In this document: one piece after another, positions 34,621 through 42,743 of the stretch
Position numbering within the stretch: the stretch's first letter is position 1
Layout: each line of letters begins with the position of its first letter
DNA from: Thiotrichaceae bacterium
GTDB lineage: Bacteria > Pseudomonadota > Gammaproteobacteria > Beggiatoales > Beggiatoaceae
NCBI GenBank assembly: GCA_026991885.1
Contig: JALXAQ010000162.1
Coordinates: 1-53,681 of the forward strand
Length of the DNA: 53,681 nt
Direction of reading: 5' to 3'
Notes under the pieces: model-generated
The model's input: the letters and a program-made list of their open reading frames with translations, nothing else
Told to the model about the DNA's origin: nothing
Database searches by the model: none
Translations under genes and position numbers: made by a program

Positions 34621-34630
34621 GGAGTCCAAG
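34621..34630 (+). promoter_or_regulatory. Ribosome binding site supplied by a half palindrome repeat
   Basis: GGAGTCCAAG directly precedes ATG 34631. It is the left half of the dispersed GGAGTCC palindrome, and its GGAG sits 6 bases before the start codon at Shine-Dalgarno distance. The right half is missing: the coding sequence takes over after GATGTTTA. Confidence 0.55.
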
Positions 34631-35878
34631 ATGTTTAAAACCAGATTAGCAATATTGTTATTGCTTATGATGCTAGGCAATACCGCTGTTGCTTTTGAAC
34701 AAGACAGCGAACTTTCTTGGTGGGGTAAATCTAAAGAACTCATCGTAGAATTGTGGAATACGACCACAGAAAGCCTTGCCAAACTCGTCAAACAACCAAG
34801 CAAAACAGCATATACAACAGAAAAAGATGCTATCTTTGCACAAGTTTGGAACGAGGTGACACCGACGCTTGAAAATGTCTTACAGCTTGAAGAAGAACAG
34901 GAATCGCTACCAAACTCTGCATGGATCATGAGAGATAAACATGATAATAAGAGCGACATCAATGAGTTGCTTGATGAAGCGGTTGCCATTCTCAGTCTTT
35001 CTAACAGTGATCAAACGAGACAACGTATCCGGGTTCTTGAAAGAAAAATTCGAGAAATGAAACAAAGCATTTCTGAATATCGCCAAAAGCAAGTCAGTGC
35101 TCCTGTCCGATCAACGTGGCTTAAGACGGTCGAAGATTATGATGCCAAAATTGAGCAACTGAATGAACAGATTCAGAGAAACTATGAGGAAATTGGTAAA
35201 CTCAAAAACCAGTTTGCCCAAGAACTTGGCGAAAAAGGTTTATTTATAAACCAAGAACAATTGGAAGTGTTGTTATCAAGCGTTGTGGGAGACGATATTA
35301 TTCAAAGTAGTATTGTCTATGATAACGTCAAACAAATCAGCCAACAATTGATGACGCTGACCATCAACACGGGTGAAGATGTTGAAATTAGCCAACGCTA
35401 TTATGGTATGTACACCGTTTTGCTAAAAACCCTGTTACATATGCAGCAAACTTTCATCAGCAATATTGATGGAAAATATTTGCCCAAAATAGACAAAATT
35501 GTTGCCAATGTTCAAGATACCAACGCGACGACTAGGAATTTGTTACGTGCAGAGCGAGACAAAAACCGCCGCCGGCATTTAGCAGCTAATCTTAAGGCTC
35601 AAAATTTGACTTTACAAACCGCCGCTTTGTACAAAAGACATTTAATCGGGCAACGTGGTAAAATGGTGAGAGCAATGGAGAAAACGGTTTCAGATTTGCA
35701 GATAGCTCAAAACACTTATAAAACAGTGACACTCTCTGGTGAATTAGTGAATTTACTACGCACAAGCCAAAAATCTTTTGACTTGTTGCTGAATATCCAA
35801 GTACCTGAATTGTTAGTGTTTGAAAATAAGCAAATGAAACAGGAGTTTGCGAATTTGACTCAAAGATTGGCTGAATAA
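34631..35878 (+). CDS. Exported coiled-coil protein of unknown function
   Basis: The 415-aa protein has a Sec signal peptide (RLAILLLLMMLGNTAVA) and no later membrane segment, so it is periplasmic. Long heptad-rich stretches at about residues 125-200 (LERKIREMKQSISEYRQ, DYDAKIEQLNEQIQRNYEE) and 290-400 predict coiled coils. It contains almost no Cys. No family is recognised. It sits between dnaX and ybaB, a place normally empty in gammaproteobacteria, so it looks inserted. Confidence 0.6.
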   Translation: MFKTRLAILLLLMMLGNTAVAFEQDSELSWWGKSKELIVELWNTTTESLAKLVKQPSKTAYTTEKDAIFAQVWNEVTPTLENVLQLEEEQESLPNSAWIMRDKHDNKSDINELLDEAVAILSLSNSDQTRQRIRVLERKIREMKQSISEYRQKQVSAPVRSTWLKTVEDYDAKIEQLNEQIQRNYEEIGKLKNQFAQELGEKGLFINQEQLEVLLSSVVGDDIIQSSIVYDNVKQISQQLMTLTINTGEDVEISQRYYGMYTVLLKTLLHMQQTFISNIDGKYLPKIDKIVANVQDTNATTRNLLRAERDKNRRRHLAANLKAQNLTLQTAALYKRHLIGQRGKMVRAMEKTVSDLQIAQNTYKTVTLSGELVNLLRTSQKSFDLLLNIQVPELLVFENKQMKQEFANLTQRLAE

Positions 35879-35902
35879 ACTTAACTTGATCGAGGAAAAA
35901 TA

Positions 35903-36223
35903 ATGAGTGGACTTGGCAACATAATGAAACAAGCCCAAAAAATGCAAGCTTCTTTTAAAGAAGCTCAAGAAGAATTAGCGAAAATGGAAATCATTGGCGA
36001 ATCGGGCGGTGGCATGATTAAAATCGTGATGACAGGGCGGCACGATGTGCTGCGTGTTGATATTGATCCGCTTGTCATAACCGAAGACAAAGAAATGTTA
36101 GAAGATTTGGTAGCAGCCGCTGTCAATGATGCCGTGCATAAAGTTGAAAAAACCAGTAAAGAAAAATTATCCGGCTTGGCGGGTGGCATGGGATTGCCCC
36201 CAGGCATCAAACTACCCTTTTAA
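35903..36223 (+). CDS. ybaB: YbaB/EbfC nucleoid-associated protein
   Basis: The 106-aa protein has the conserved pattern LGNIMKQAQKMQASFKEAQ, the central G.V.....G and DPLV, and a Gly/Pro-rich end GGMGLPPGIKLPF. It binds DNA as a dimer. Normally the order is dnaX-ybaB-recR; here dnaX is separated by the coiled-coil gene and recR does not follow. Confidence 0.93.
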   Translation: MSGLGNIMKQAQKMQASFKEAQEELAKMEIIGESGGGMIKIVMTGRHDVLRVDIDPLVITEDKEMLEDLVAAAVNDAVHKVEKTSKEKLSGLAGGMGLPPGIKLPF

Positions 36224-36241
36224 GCATCTCTCTCACCTACA

Positions 36242-36976
36242 ATGGCCAACAATTGCCCTGCACAGTTGAATAGGTGGTTTCAAACGCCTTTGGGACGGCG
36301 AGTCTTGAAAGAAGAAGCGGATGCTTTGCAACAGATTTTACCTCATTTATTTGGCTATCATTTGTTGCAAATTGGCAGGATAGGGCATGGCTATTTATTA
36401 GAAAGTAGTCGCATCAGCCACCGCTGCGTTTTAAGTTTATCTGCCCAAACCATTTGCAAACCCTATTCTGCTGTGTGTGCTTTAGCTGATGCTTTACCCT
36501 TTGCACAAGATAGCATTGATGTTGTGGTATTACCCCATCTTTTAGAATTTTTAGAATTTGAAAAAAAACCGCTTGACATTTTGCGCGAAGTGGAACGAGT
36601 CTTAATACCAGAGGGGCATGTAGTGATATTGGGTTTCAACCCGCTGAGTCTATGGGGAGGATGGGGTTATTTCACACGACGCAAAACCGCCCCCTGGTGT
36701 GGACGATTTTTGCCCATTTCACATATTAAAGATTACTTAGCTTTACTGGGGTTCGATTTAAAAAAACAACAAACCTTCTTTTTTAGCCTACCCTTTTACA
36801 AGAATGAGACGACTGTCTTAGAAAAAATGGGCGCACGTTGGATGGGTCATTTTGGTGCCGTTTATCTGTTGGTTGCTAAAAAACGTGTGACAACCATAAC
36901 GCCTATTAAACCTAAATGGCGGACTCAACCGGCTTTAGTGACGGAAGCTGTCGGTACACAAAGGAAATTAAATTAA
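36242..36976 (+). CDS. Class I SAM methyltransferase, YafS-like
   Basis: The 244-aa protein has a methyltransferase fold pattern: QLNRWFQTPLGRRVLKEE, LLQIGRIGHG (a degenerate motif I), ADALPFAQDSIDVVVLPHLLEF, REVERVLIPEGHVVILGFNPLSLWG and a C-terminal LPFYKNETTVLEKMGARW. This family is found next to rnhA in many gammaproteobacteria (yafS in E. coli), and rnhA starts here directly after its stop. The methyl acceptor is unknown. Confidence 0.8.
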   Translation: MANNCPAQLNRWFQTPLGRRVLKEEADALQQILPHLFGYHLLQIGRIGHGYLLESSRISHRCVLSLSAQTICKPYSAVCALADALPFAQDSIDVVVLPHLLEFLEFEKKPLDILREVERVLIPEGHVVILGFNPLSLWGGWGYFTRRKTAPWCGRFLPISHIKDYLALLGFDLKKQQTFFFSLPFYKNETTVLEKMGARWMGHFGAVYLLVAKKRVTTITPIKPKWRTQPALVTEAVGTQRKLN

Positions 36977-37417
36977 ATGACTACAACAATCGTTGAGGCT
37001 TTTACTGATGGGGCTTGTCGTAAAAATCCCGGACCAGGCGGTTGGGGCGTGTTATTGCGCTTTAATGATAAAGAAAAACAACTTTATGGCGGCGAATTGA
37101 ATACAACTAATAATCGTATGGAATTATTAGCCGCGATTATGGCCTTAGAAAGTTTAACGCGCCCTTGTCATGTGCGTTTAACCACGGATTCTCAATACGT
37201 CAAAAAAGGGATGACAGAATGGATTGAGAATTGGATTAAGCGTGATTGGAAAAAAGCAGATAAAGAGCCTGTTAAAAATGTTGACCTGTGGCAACGCCTA
37301 CATGCTGCCATTCAACGCCATCAAATTGATTGGCAATGGGTGAAAGGGCATAGTGGACATACAGAAAATGAAATAGCTGATAGTTTGGCAAATCAAGGAG
37401 TTGAGTCCGTCATATGA
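36977..37417 (+). CDS. rnhA: Ribonuclease HI
   Basis: The 146-aa enzyme cuts RNA in RNA-DNA hybrids. The catalytic DEDD set is present: D in [18 protein letters not shown] in [11 protein letters not shown] in LTTDSQYVK and D in [11 protein letters not shown]. The H124-type His is in [11 protein letters not shown]. It starts at the base after the methyltransferase stop codon, and a hairpin follows. Confidence 0.96.
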   Translation: MTTTIVEAFTDGACRKNPGPGGWGVLLRFNDKEKQLYGGELNTTNNRMELLAAIMALESLTRPCHVRLTTDSQYVKKGMTEWIENWIKRDWKKADKEPVKNVDLWQRLHAAIQRHQIDWQWVKGHSGHTENEIADSLANQGVESVI

Positions 37418-37449
37418 TCTGATCTAAATAGTTGTTTATTGAACCAAAC

Positions 37450-37480
37450 CTCAGAGGTTTTCAAAACCTCTGAGTTTTCC
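37450..37480. terminator. Hairpin CTCAGAGGTTTT/AAAACCTCTGAG between convergent genes
   Basis: A 12-bp inverted repeat (37450-37461 and 37463-37474) with a short T stretch lies between rnhA and the convergent gdhA. The minimal loop and short T-run make it a moderate bidirectional terminator candidate. Confidence 0.55.
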
Positions 37481-37495
37481 GTAAGGAGTGGAGAT

Positions 37496-38851
37496 TTAGA
37501 TAACCCCATAAGCCAATATCGCATCAGCCACCTTAATAAAACCACCAATATTCGCCCCTTTCATATAATTAACTTCTCCATTTTCAGTACCATATTCAAC
37601 ACATTGAGAGTGAATATCCATCATAATTTGACGCAAGCGTTGATCCAGTTCTTCCCGTGACCAGGACAAACGCATACTATTTTGGGTCATTTCCAAGCCT
37701 GACACCGCAACTCCACCCGCATTAGCCGCTTTGCTCGGCACAAATAAAATTTTGGCTTTCTGAAAGGTTTTAACGCCTTCTTGTTCAGTCGGCATATTAG
37801 CCCCTTCAGAAACGGCAATACAACCATTTTTGATCAAAGTTTCAGCATCTTGACCATTTAACTCATTCTGGGTGGCACAAGGAAAGACGAGTTCACAAGG
37901 TACAGCCCAAGGCCCCTGTTTCGCATGGAATTCTACTTCAAATTCTTTGGCATATTCAGAAATACGTCCACGTTTGACTTGTTTAAGCTCTTTGATAAAG
38001 GCCAATTTTTCCGCATTAATACCCTCAGGATCATAAATAAAGCCGCCAGAATCAGACATCGTGACCACTTTACCACCCAATTGGGTGACCTTTTCCACCG
38101 TATATTGCGCCACATTGCCTGAACCAGACACCACAGCCGTTTTACCTTCCAAGGTATGTCCGTGGTATTTGAGCATGTTTTCCATCATATAAACAGCACC
38201 ATAACCCGTTGCTTCAGTACGGATAAGGCTCCCCCCAAAAGCCAGTCCCTTGCCCGTCAAGACTCCCGTAAATTCATTCGCAATACGCTTGTATTGACCA
38301 AACATATAACTGATTTCTCTCGCACCAACTCCAATATCCCCAGCGGGCACATCGGTGAATGGCCCAATATGGCGCGAAAGTTCCGTCATAAAAGCCTGAC
38401 AAAAGCGCATGACTTCACGATCTGATTTACCCTTGGGATTAAAATCTGCCCCCCCTTTCGCGCCGCCCATCGGTAAACCCGTTAGACTGTTTTTCAAGGT
38501 TTGCTCAAAGGCGAGAAACTTCAACACACTGAGGCTGAGATCATGATGAAAACGGATGCCACCCTTGTAGGGACCAATGGCATTGCAGTGTTGTACCCGA
38601 TAACCCCGATTAGTACGCACATTCCCCTTATCATCTTCCCAGCAGACACGAAAAGAGATAATTCTATCGGGCTCAGTCAAACGTTCCAAAATGGCGGCTT
38701 CTTGGTAAATGGGCTTATCAGAAATATAAGGGATAATGGTTGCAGCAACTTCATAAACAGCTTGATGAAATTCAGTTTGTCCCTGATTGCGGCGTTTGAC
38801 CCCTTGCATAAAATTGTCAAGTTGTTCTTGAACGTTATTGCCTATCATCAT
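37496..38851 (-). CDS. gdhA: NADP-specific glutamate dehydrogenase
   Basis: The 451-aa enzyme makes glutamate from 2-oxoglutarate and ammonium with NADPH. Substrate and catalytic motifs are present: GGIRFHHDLSLSVLKFLAFEQ-type K-rich region, LPMGGAKGGADFNPKGKS, DVPAGDIGVGAREI and the dinucleotide motif VVSGSGNVAQY. Length fits the hexameric bacterial GdhA. The start ATG has AAGGAG 9 bases upstream. Its presence near the glnK-amt operon fits ammonium assimilation. Confidence 0.95.
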   Translation of the reverse strand: MMIGNNVQEQLDNFMQGVKRRNQGQTEFHQAVYEVAATIIPYISDKPIYQEAAILERLTEPDRIISFRVCWEDDKGNVRTNRGYRVQHCNAIGPYKGGIRFHHDLSLSVLKFLAFEQTLKNSLTGLPMGGAKGGADFNPKGKSDREVMRFCQAFMTELSRHIGPFTDVPAGDIGVGAREISYMFGQYKRIANEFTGVLTGKGLAFGGSLIRTEATGYGAVYMMENMLKYHGHTLEGKTAVVSGSGNVAQYTVEKVTQLGGKVVTMSDSGGFIYDPEGINAEKLAFIKELKQVKRGRISEYAKEFEVEFHAKQGPWAVPCELVFPCATQNELNGQDAETLIKNGCIAVSEGANMPTEQEGVKTFQKAKILFVPSKAANAGGVAVSGLEMTQNSMRLSWSREELDQRLRQIMMDIHSQCVEYGTENGEVNYMKGANIGGFIKVADAILAYGVI

Positions 38852-38899
38852 GGTGAGTTTCTCCTTAGGTGAGTGAATAATTTATTCTGGGGATGAATT

Positions 38900-39109
38900 T
38901 CAGTCATTTAAAGTTTCATCATCGAACGCCTCGAATTTCATTATTTTAATACCGTCTAAATTTATTATCATATAATATAACACGACGCTTGAGCCGTTAA
39001 GTCGATAGATACATCCTGCGTGTTTATCAAATCTTGGAATGGCCACAGATTTTTTGAGAAAAAAACTTGCACCTCGCGTTAATTTTAGTATATAACAACG
39101 ATTGTTCAT
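38900..39109 (-). CDS. Possible small protein, 69 aa
   Basis: A leftward 69-codon frame has a weak AAGAAG 5 bases before its ATG. The C-terminal part (VLYYMIINLDGIKIMKFEAFDDETLND) has a protein-like composition, but no family is recognised. It overlaps the region just upstream of the divergent exported-protein gene. It may be chance. Confidence 0.25.
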   Translation of the reverse strand: MNNRCYILKLTRGASFFLKKSVAIPRFDKHAGCIYRLNGSSVVLYYMIINLDGIKIMKFEAFDDETLND

Positions 39110-39132
39110 TTACTTCTTTAGGCTGCACCAAA

Positions 39133-40728
39133 ATGAGAGTCAAATACCTAATTATTCTATTAATGTTGTTTGTTAATTCGGCACTCGCCGTTTGTTTAGA
39201 TATTAATATTCCAAAACATAAGTGTCGTTATCCAAGTGGCGATGAATGGTGCCAACAAAAATATCAGAGAGAAAAACCTTTTGCTTATCTTTCTAAATGT
39301 CATTCATTGCCGAGGCAAACAGAAAATAGCTCGTTTGATATAAAAACCTACTACGGAAAAAATAGTTTCCAAAGCAATGAAAAATTTTTACAAAAATTTC
39401 CCTATAAAGAATATTTGCAAACGGTTTCCTTCATCAACTTTAAAATACTTCAAAAGCATCGTGATTACCTTAACATAAAAAAGGGAATAGGGGATGATTT
39501 TTTGTACTACTTGGGGGAAATTTTTATTAATTTATACCCCGTGTCTCTTTCGCAATTGAAAGCAAAAATAGAAATTGGGGAAGCTTATATCAGTTCCCGC
39601 AAAAAACATATCAATCGTCGCGCTAATGAAGCTTATGAAATTATAGGCTATTACATACTCGGAAAAGTAGCGCGTAAAATCGAACAGGCAATAAAAAGCG
39701 GCAAATTTGACCAAAAGCAACCGGATAATGAACAACTCATTGAACGGCTAAAAAGGAACAGAACTTACCCTAGCATAGAGCAAAGTACTTCTGAGAAATT
39801 GATCGAAAACCTGAAAAAAGGCAATTTTGGATATATTTGGGACCGTGCACAAAAAAAAATCACAGAAATTTTTAGCGATGAAAAAGTTAGTCGATTAAAA
39901 CTATCTGACTACAAAAAATATTACCCTATTGGCGGGGGCAACTATGCGGTTAATATATTGAGTGTCAAAAAAGATAACAAACATATTGGATATAGCATTT
40001 GGTTAAAACGCCCTGACATTAAAGCCAAATATTTTGCTTACAAAACAAATCAACAAACGGTTACTCAAAAATATAACCATTGGGTTGCTACTCAAAACAA
40101 GAAAGTTGTTTTAGTAACGAGTGGTGGTTTTACCAATAATTCTAGTCAACCAGAAGGATTAACGGTAGAAAGTGGCAACATTGTCAATGGTGTTCTCATG
40201 CCTGATAGAGACGGTTTAGTAATTGTAGAAAAAAATGGTGGAATACGGGTCATAAATCTGAAACGGCAAACGGTCAAATTACCGACTGGACATGGGCAAG
40301 CTTTTAAGTTGAGCCCTAATAAGAATTTGATAGACTACTCCAAGCTTCTTAATTGGTGTAAAAAATATAAGGCGACTCTCTTTCAAACTCAACTATTAGC
40401 TTTCAGCGATCAATTATTGATCAATCACAAAAATGCGAAAAAGCAATTAAGAGAGCGTCGTATTTTGGCTATGGTTCGTGATAAAAAAACGAATCAGCTT
40501 TATCATGTCATTTTCCATATTCCCCATAGATCTAACTTGGCTGTACTTTCAGAGGAGATATATGATATGTTAAAGCGCAACAGAAAAATAGAAGCCATAC
40601 TGAATTTGGATGTAGGCTCCTATGATATTCTGAAGGTTTTGGATCAGAATGGCCAATTGCATCATAAGATGGTAGGTCCTATCAACATTAATTCAGCAAC
40701 CAACTTGATTGTATATACTCGCAATTAG
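39133..40728 (+). CDS. Exported protein with divergent NAGPA-like C-terminal domain (copy 1)
   Basis: The 531-aa product has a Sec signal (YLIILLMLFVNSALAV). The mature N-terminus is Cys- and Lys-rich, followed by a helical region of about 200 residues. From about residue 270 it follows the layout of phosphodiester glycosidase (NAGPA/DUF2233) domains: VLVTSGGFTNN near 327, P-x-GL-x-V-x-S-G, a DGLVIVEKNGG turn, RR-x-L...RDKK, and IEAILNLDVGSYDIL near 490, where the family usually has LNLDGG. Assignment is by pattern only. A 12-bp gap separates it from a second protein with the same domain. Start is ATG 39133 because it opens the signal peptide. Confidence 0.5.
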   Translation: MRVKYLIILLMLFVNSALAVCLDINIPKHKCRYPSGDEWCQQKYQREKPFAYLSKCHSLPRQTENSSFDIKTYYGKNSFQSNEKFLQKFPYKEYLQTVSFINFKILQKHRDYLNIKKGIGDDFLYYLGEIFINLYPVSLSQLKAKIEIGEAYISSRKKHINRRANEAYEIIGYYILGKVARKIEQAIKSGKFDQKQPDNEQLIERLKRNRTYPSIEQSTSEKLIENLKKGNFGYIWDRAQKKITEIFSDEKVSRLKLSDYKKYYPIGGGNYAVNILSVKKDNKHIGYSIWLKRPDIKAKYFAYKTNQQTVTQKYNHWVATQNKKVVLVTSGGFTNNSSQPEGLTVESGNIVNGVLMPDRDGLVIVEKNGGIRVINLKRQTVKLPTGHGQAFKLSPNKNLIDYSKLLNWCKKYKATLFQTQLLAFSDQLLINHKNAKKQLRERRILAMVRDKKTNQLYHVIFHIPHRSNLAVLSEEIYDMLKRNRKIEAILNLDVGSYDILKVLDQNGQLHHKMVGPININSATNLIVYTRN

Positions 40729-40739
40729 AGGATAAAAAG

Positions 40740-41819
40740 ATGATTTGTCCAAAATGTAGTTTTAAACAGATTAATAGGGTGAGTAAATTGATTTTTTTGC
40801 CACTGATTTTTGTGTTAGGCATTACGGTCTCTCAAAACAGTAATTCTTGGAATTTTTTCTCGAATTTTTTAGGTTCTGGGGAAAAGAGTATCAGTCTTAA
40901 CTTGATAGAAATCTATGAAAATTTCATAGAAGAAGTTAATCAGGGAGGCATTCAACAAGCCCATGAAAGACTCTATTCCTCTATACAGTCTTTAGATGGG
41001 AAAGTACTGGATGCGTCTTCATATAAAGATTACATACATAAGCAAAATATCCCTTATGATTATCGGTACTTTTTTAGAGATTACCTGCCTCATTTTTTTG
41101 ATGGCAAGGAAAAATATGACTCAAGTGTGAGCGGTAAAAATATCCTCACATCATTACCTTCTCATTCGGCTTATCAAGCAAGTATGGTTTTTAATCGGAA
41201 AGTATTAACATCCGTGAAGTCTTTTCTGAAACCTTTGAAAGATTTTAGTTCAAGGAGATTGATTGTAACGGGAGGCTACACATCTCCCTTAAAAATCCCA
41301 GCGGGATTAGCCATTAACAAGGGAAAAATTATCAATCCAGCACTGCAAAAATGGGATGGATTTTTAATTATTGATTCTGATGGCAAAATCCATATAGCTG
41401 ATGTGAATCAAATAAACTACCAATTTAGACAATTTAATCTCCATAAATCTTATGAAGATTATAGATATTTTCTAAAAATCGCTTCAAGAGAAAAGCTGAC
41501 CGTGATACAGTCACATCTTCTTATCAACCAAGGTAAAATATTGACGACAGAGGGCAAGAACTCTAAAATTTTTCGTAGAAGAGTTGTCTTTGGAACAGCA
41601 GATGGGGGAATACATGTTTATGATTCCTTGGAACAGGTTATAACTCTCCACGCGCTGGCAAAAACCTTAAAAGAACAATATGATGCCCAAATCGCGTTGA
41701 ATCTGGATATGGGAATATATAATTATGGCATGTTATATAACAAAAAAGGGAAAACAAAGGATTATAGTTCTTTAGGCCAAAATATCATTTTATCTAACGT
41801 TTTGGTTATAGATTATTAA
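40740..41819 (+). CDS. Exported protein with divergent NAGPA-like domain (copy 2)
   Basis: The 359-aa product has a hydrophobic N-terminal segment (LIFLPLIFVLGITVS) preceded by CPKC, so it is either a signal peptide or a membrane anchor. The C-terminal half mirrors the upstream gene: LIVTGGYTSPLKIPAGL near residue 175, DGFLIIDSDGKIH, RRRVVFGTADGGIHVYDS and IALNLDMGIYNYGML near 319. The two proteins share this domain and order but little else, so they are old paralogues or a functional pair. GAGG lies 9 bases before the ATG. Confidence 0.5.
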   Translation: MICPKCSFKQINRVSKLIFLPLIFVLGITVSQNSNSWNFFSNFLGSGEKSISLNLIEIYENFIEEVNQGGIQQAHERLYSSIQSLDGKVLDASSYKDYIHKQNIPYDYRYFFRDYLPHFFDGKEKYDSSVSGKNILTSLPSHSAYQASMVFNRKVLTSVKSFLKPLKDFSSRRLIVTGGYTSPLKIPAGLAINKGKIINPALQKWDGFLIIDSDGKIHIADVNQINYQFRQFNLHKSYEDYRYFLKIASREKLTVIQSHLLINQGKILTTEGKNSKIFRRRVVFGTADGGIHVYDSLEQVITLHALAKTLKEQYDAQIALNLDMGIYNYGMLYNKKGKTKDYSSLGQNIILSNVLVIDY

Positions 41820-41876
41820 TAAGAGCCTCTTGCAAAACGCCTAAAATCCAATTTTTAACTTGATTAACATTTTCAG

Positions 41877-42263
41877 CTACGATATATTATGAAAAATCCA
41901 ATTGATTGTATTAAAAACCCGTTGCAACTCAGTGGTGGCGGATAGATATCTGCTATCTATGACAAAAACACTTTTTTCTAGTTTGCCAAATTGCCAGATA
42001 GCCCCAGTCGTAACGATGCCATAACAGATAGGTGTACCCAGCAGAGAGGATGCCACTATCCCAATAATAGGTCTGATAATGGCGTCGCAAACAGCAAATT
42101 CAGTGACGTAGTTTGTGTCATCCATCAGGTTTTTTGCCACCATAGAAAGGAAGGCCTCCAAAATTTCAAGATTTCTTTCTTCTAAAAACGCTGTTCTATC
42201 CGCAACTTTAATATCAAATTTTGTTGCCACTTCTTCGACTGATTTAAATTTACCATAAGACAT
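41877..42263 (-). CDS. Conserved hypothetical protein
   Basis: A 128-aa protein. ATG 42263 is chosen because AGGAA lies 6 bases upstream. It starts MSYGKFKSVEEVATKFDIKV and later has TPICYGIVTTGAIWQFGKLE. From memory these motifs recall a hypothetical family widespread in cyanobacteria and large sulfur bacteria, some members linked to predicted nucleases; not verified. Mostly alpha-beta, no signal peptide. Confidence 0.5.
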   Translation of the reverse strand: MSYGKFKSVEEVATKFDIKVADRTAFLEERNLEILEAFLSMVAKNLMDDTNYVTEFAVCDAIIRPIIGIVASSLLGTPICYGIVTTGAIWQFGKLEKSVFVIDSRYLSATTELQRVFNTINWIFHNIS

Positions 42264-42346
42264 AATCATTTCCTGAAATTGTTGCTCTTAAAAAATATTT
42301 TAACATTTTTAAAATTGCTATCTAAGGATTACAATACGGAGTACCA

Positions 42347-42598
42347 ATGAAGATTAAAGAATATTTAGAAAGTTGTCGAGAATTAAGCCAACTCACCAGC
42401 CAAAATGGCTGGATTGACAATGAAACGCTGAAAATCAGCATCCTAACACAAGCAGAAAATACCACCTTGGTTGATGTGCGTTTTGACGAATTAATCATGG
42501 AAGGAGCGGGATGTCTTGCTGATCGAGTCGCTTGTTATGGTCAAGTGCGCTTGCAATTAGATGAGAATGAACAAGTTACCAAGATGGAGATTTTGTAA
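42347..42598 (+). CDS. Small hypothetical protein, 83 aa
   Basis: A short acidic protein, MKIKEYLESCRELSQLTSQ at the start, with WIDNETLKISIL and VDVRFDELIMEGAGCLADR in the middle. No family is recognised. The composition is protein-like and it fits between divergent neighbours. The upstream TACGGAG lies 8 bases before the ATG. Confidence 0.5.
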   Translation: MKIKEYLESCRELSQLTSQNGWIDNETLKISILTQAENTTLVDVRFDELIMEGAGCLADRVACYGQVRLQLDENEQVTKMEIL

Positions 42599-42650
42599 TC
42601 AGTGAATTGTGGAAGGAGGGTGGAGAATCAATGCCATATCGTGCCGAGAT

Positions 42651-42711
42651 ATTGTAGGGTGCGTCCTACGCACCCTGACGCGAAAAAGGTGCGTAGGACG
42701 CACCCTACAAT
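42651..42711. repeat. Perfect 24-bp-arm inverted repeat with GTAGGGTGCGTCC
   Basis: Arms at 42651-42674 and 42688-42711 are exact complements (ATTGTAGGGTGCGTCCTACG, then CACC) with a 13-base loop. The arm itself contains GGTGCGTAGGACGCACC, a second palindrome. It lies between the 83-aa gene and typA. No T-run follows, so it looks like a mobile hairpin repeat rather than a terminator. Confidence 0.85.
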
Positions 42712-42743
42712 CCGCGTCCAACAACGTGCAAGCTACTTACTAC

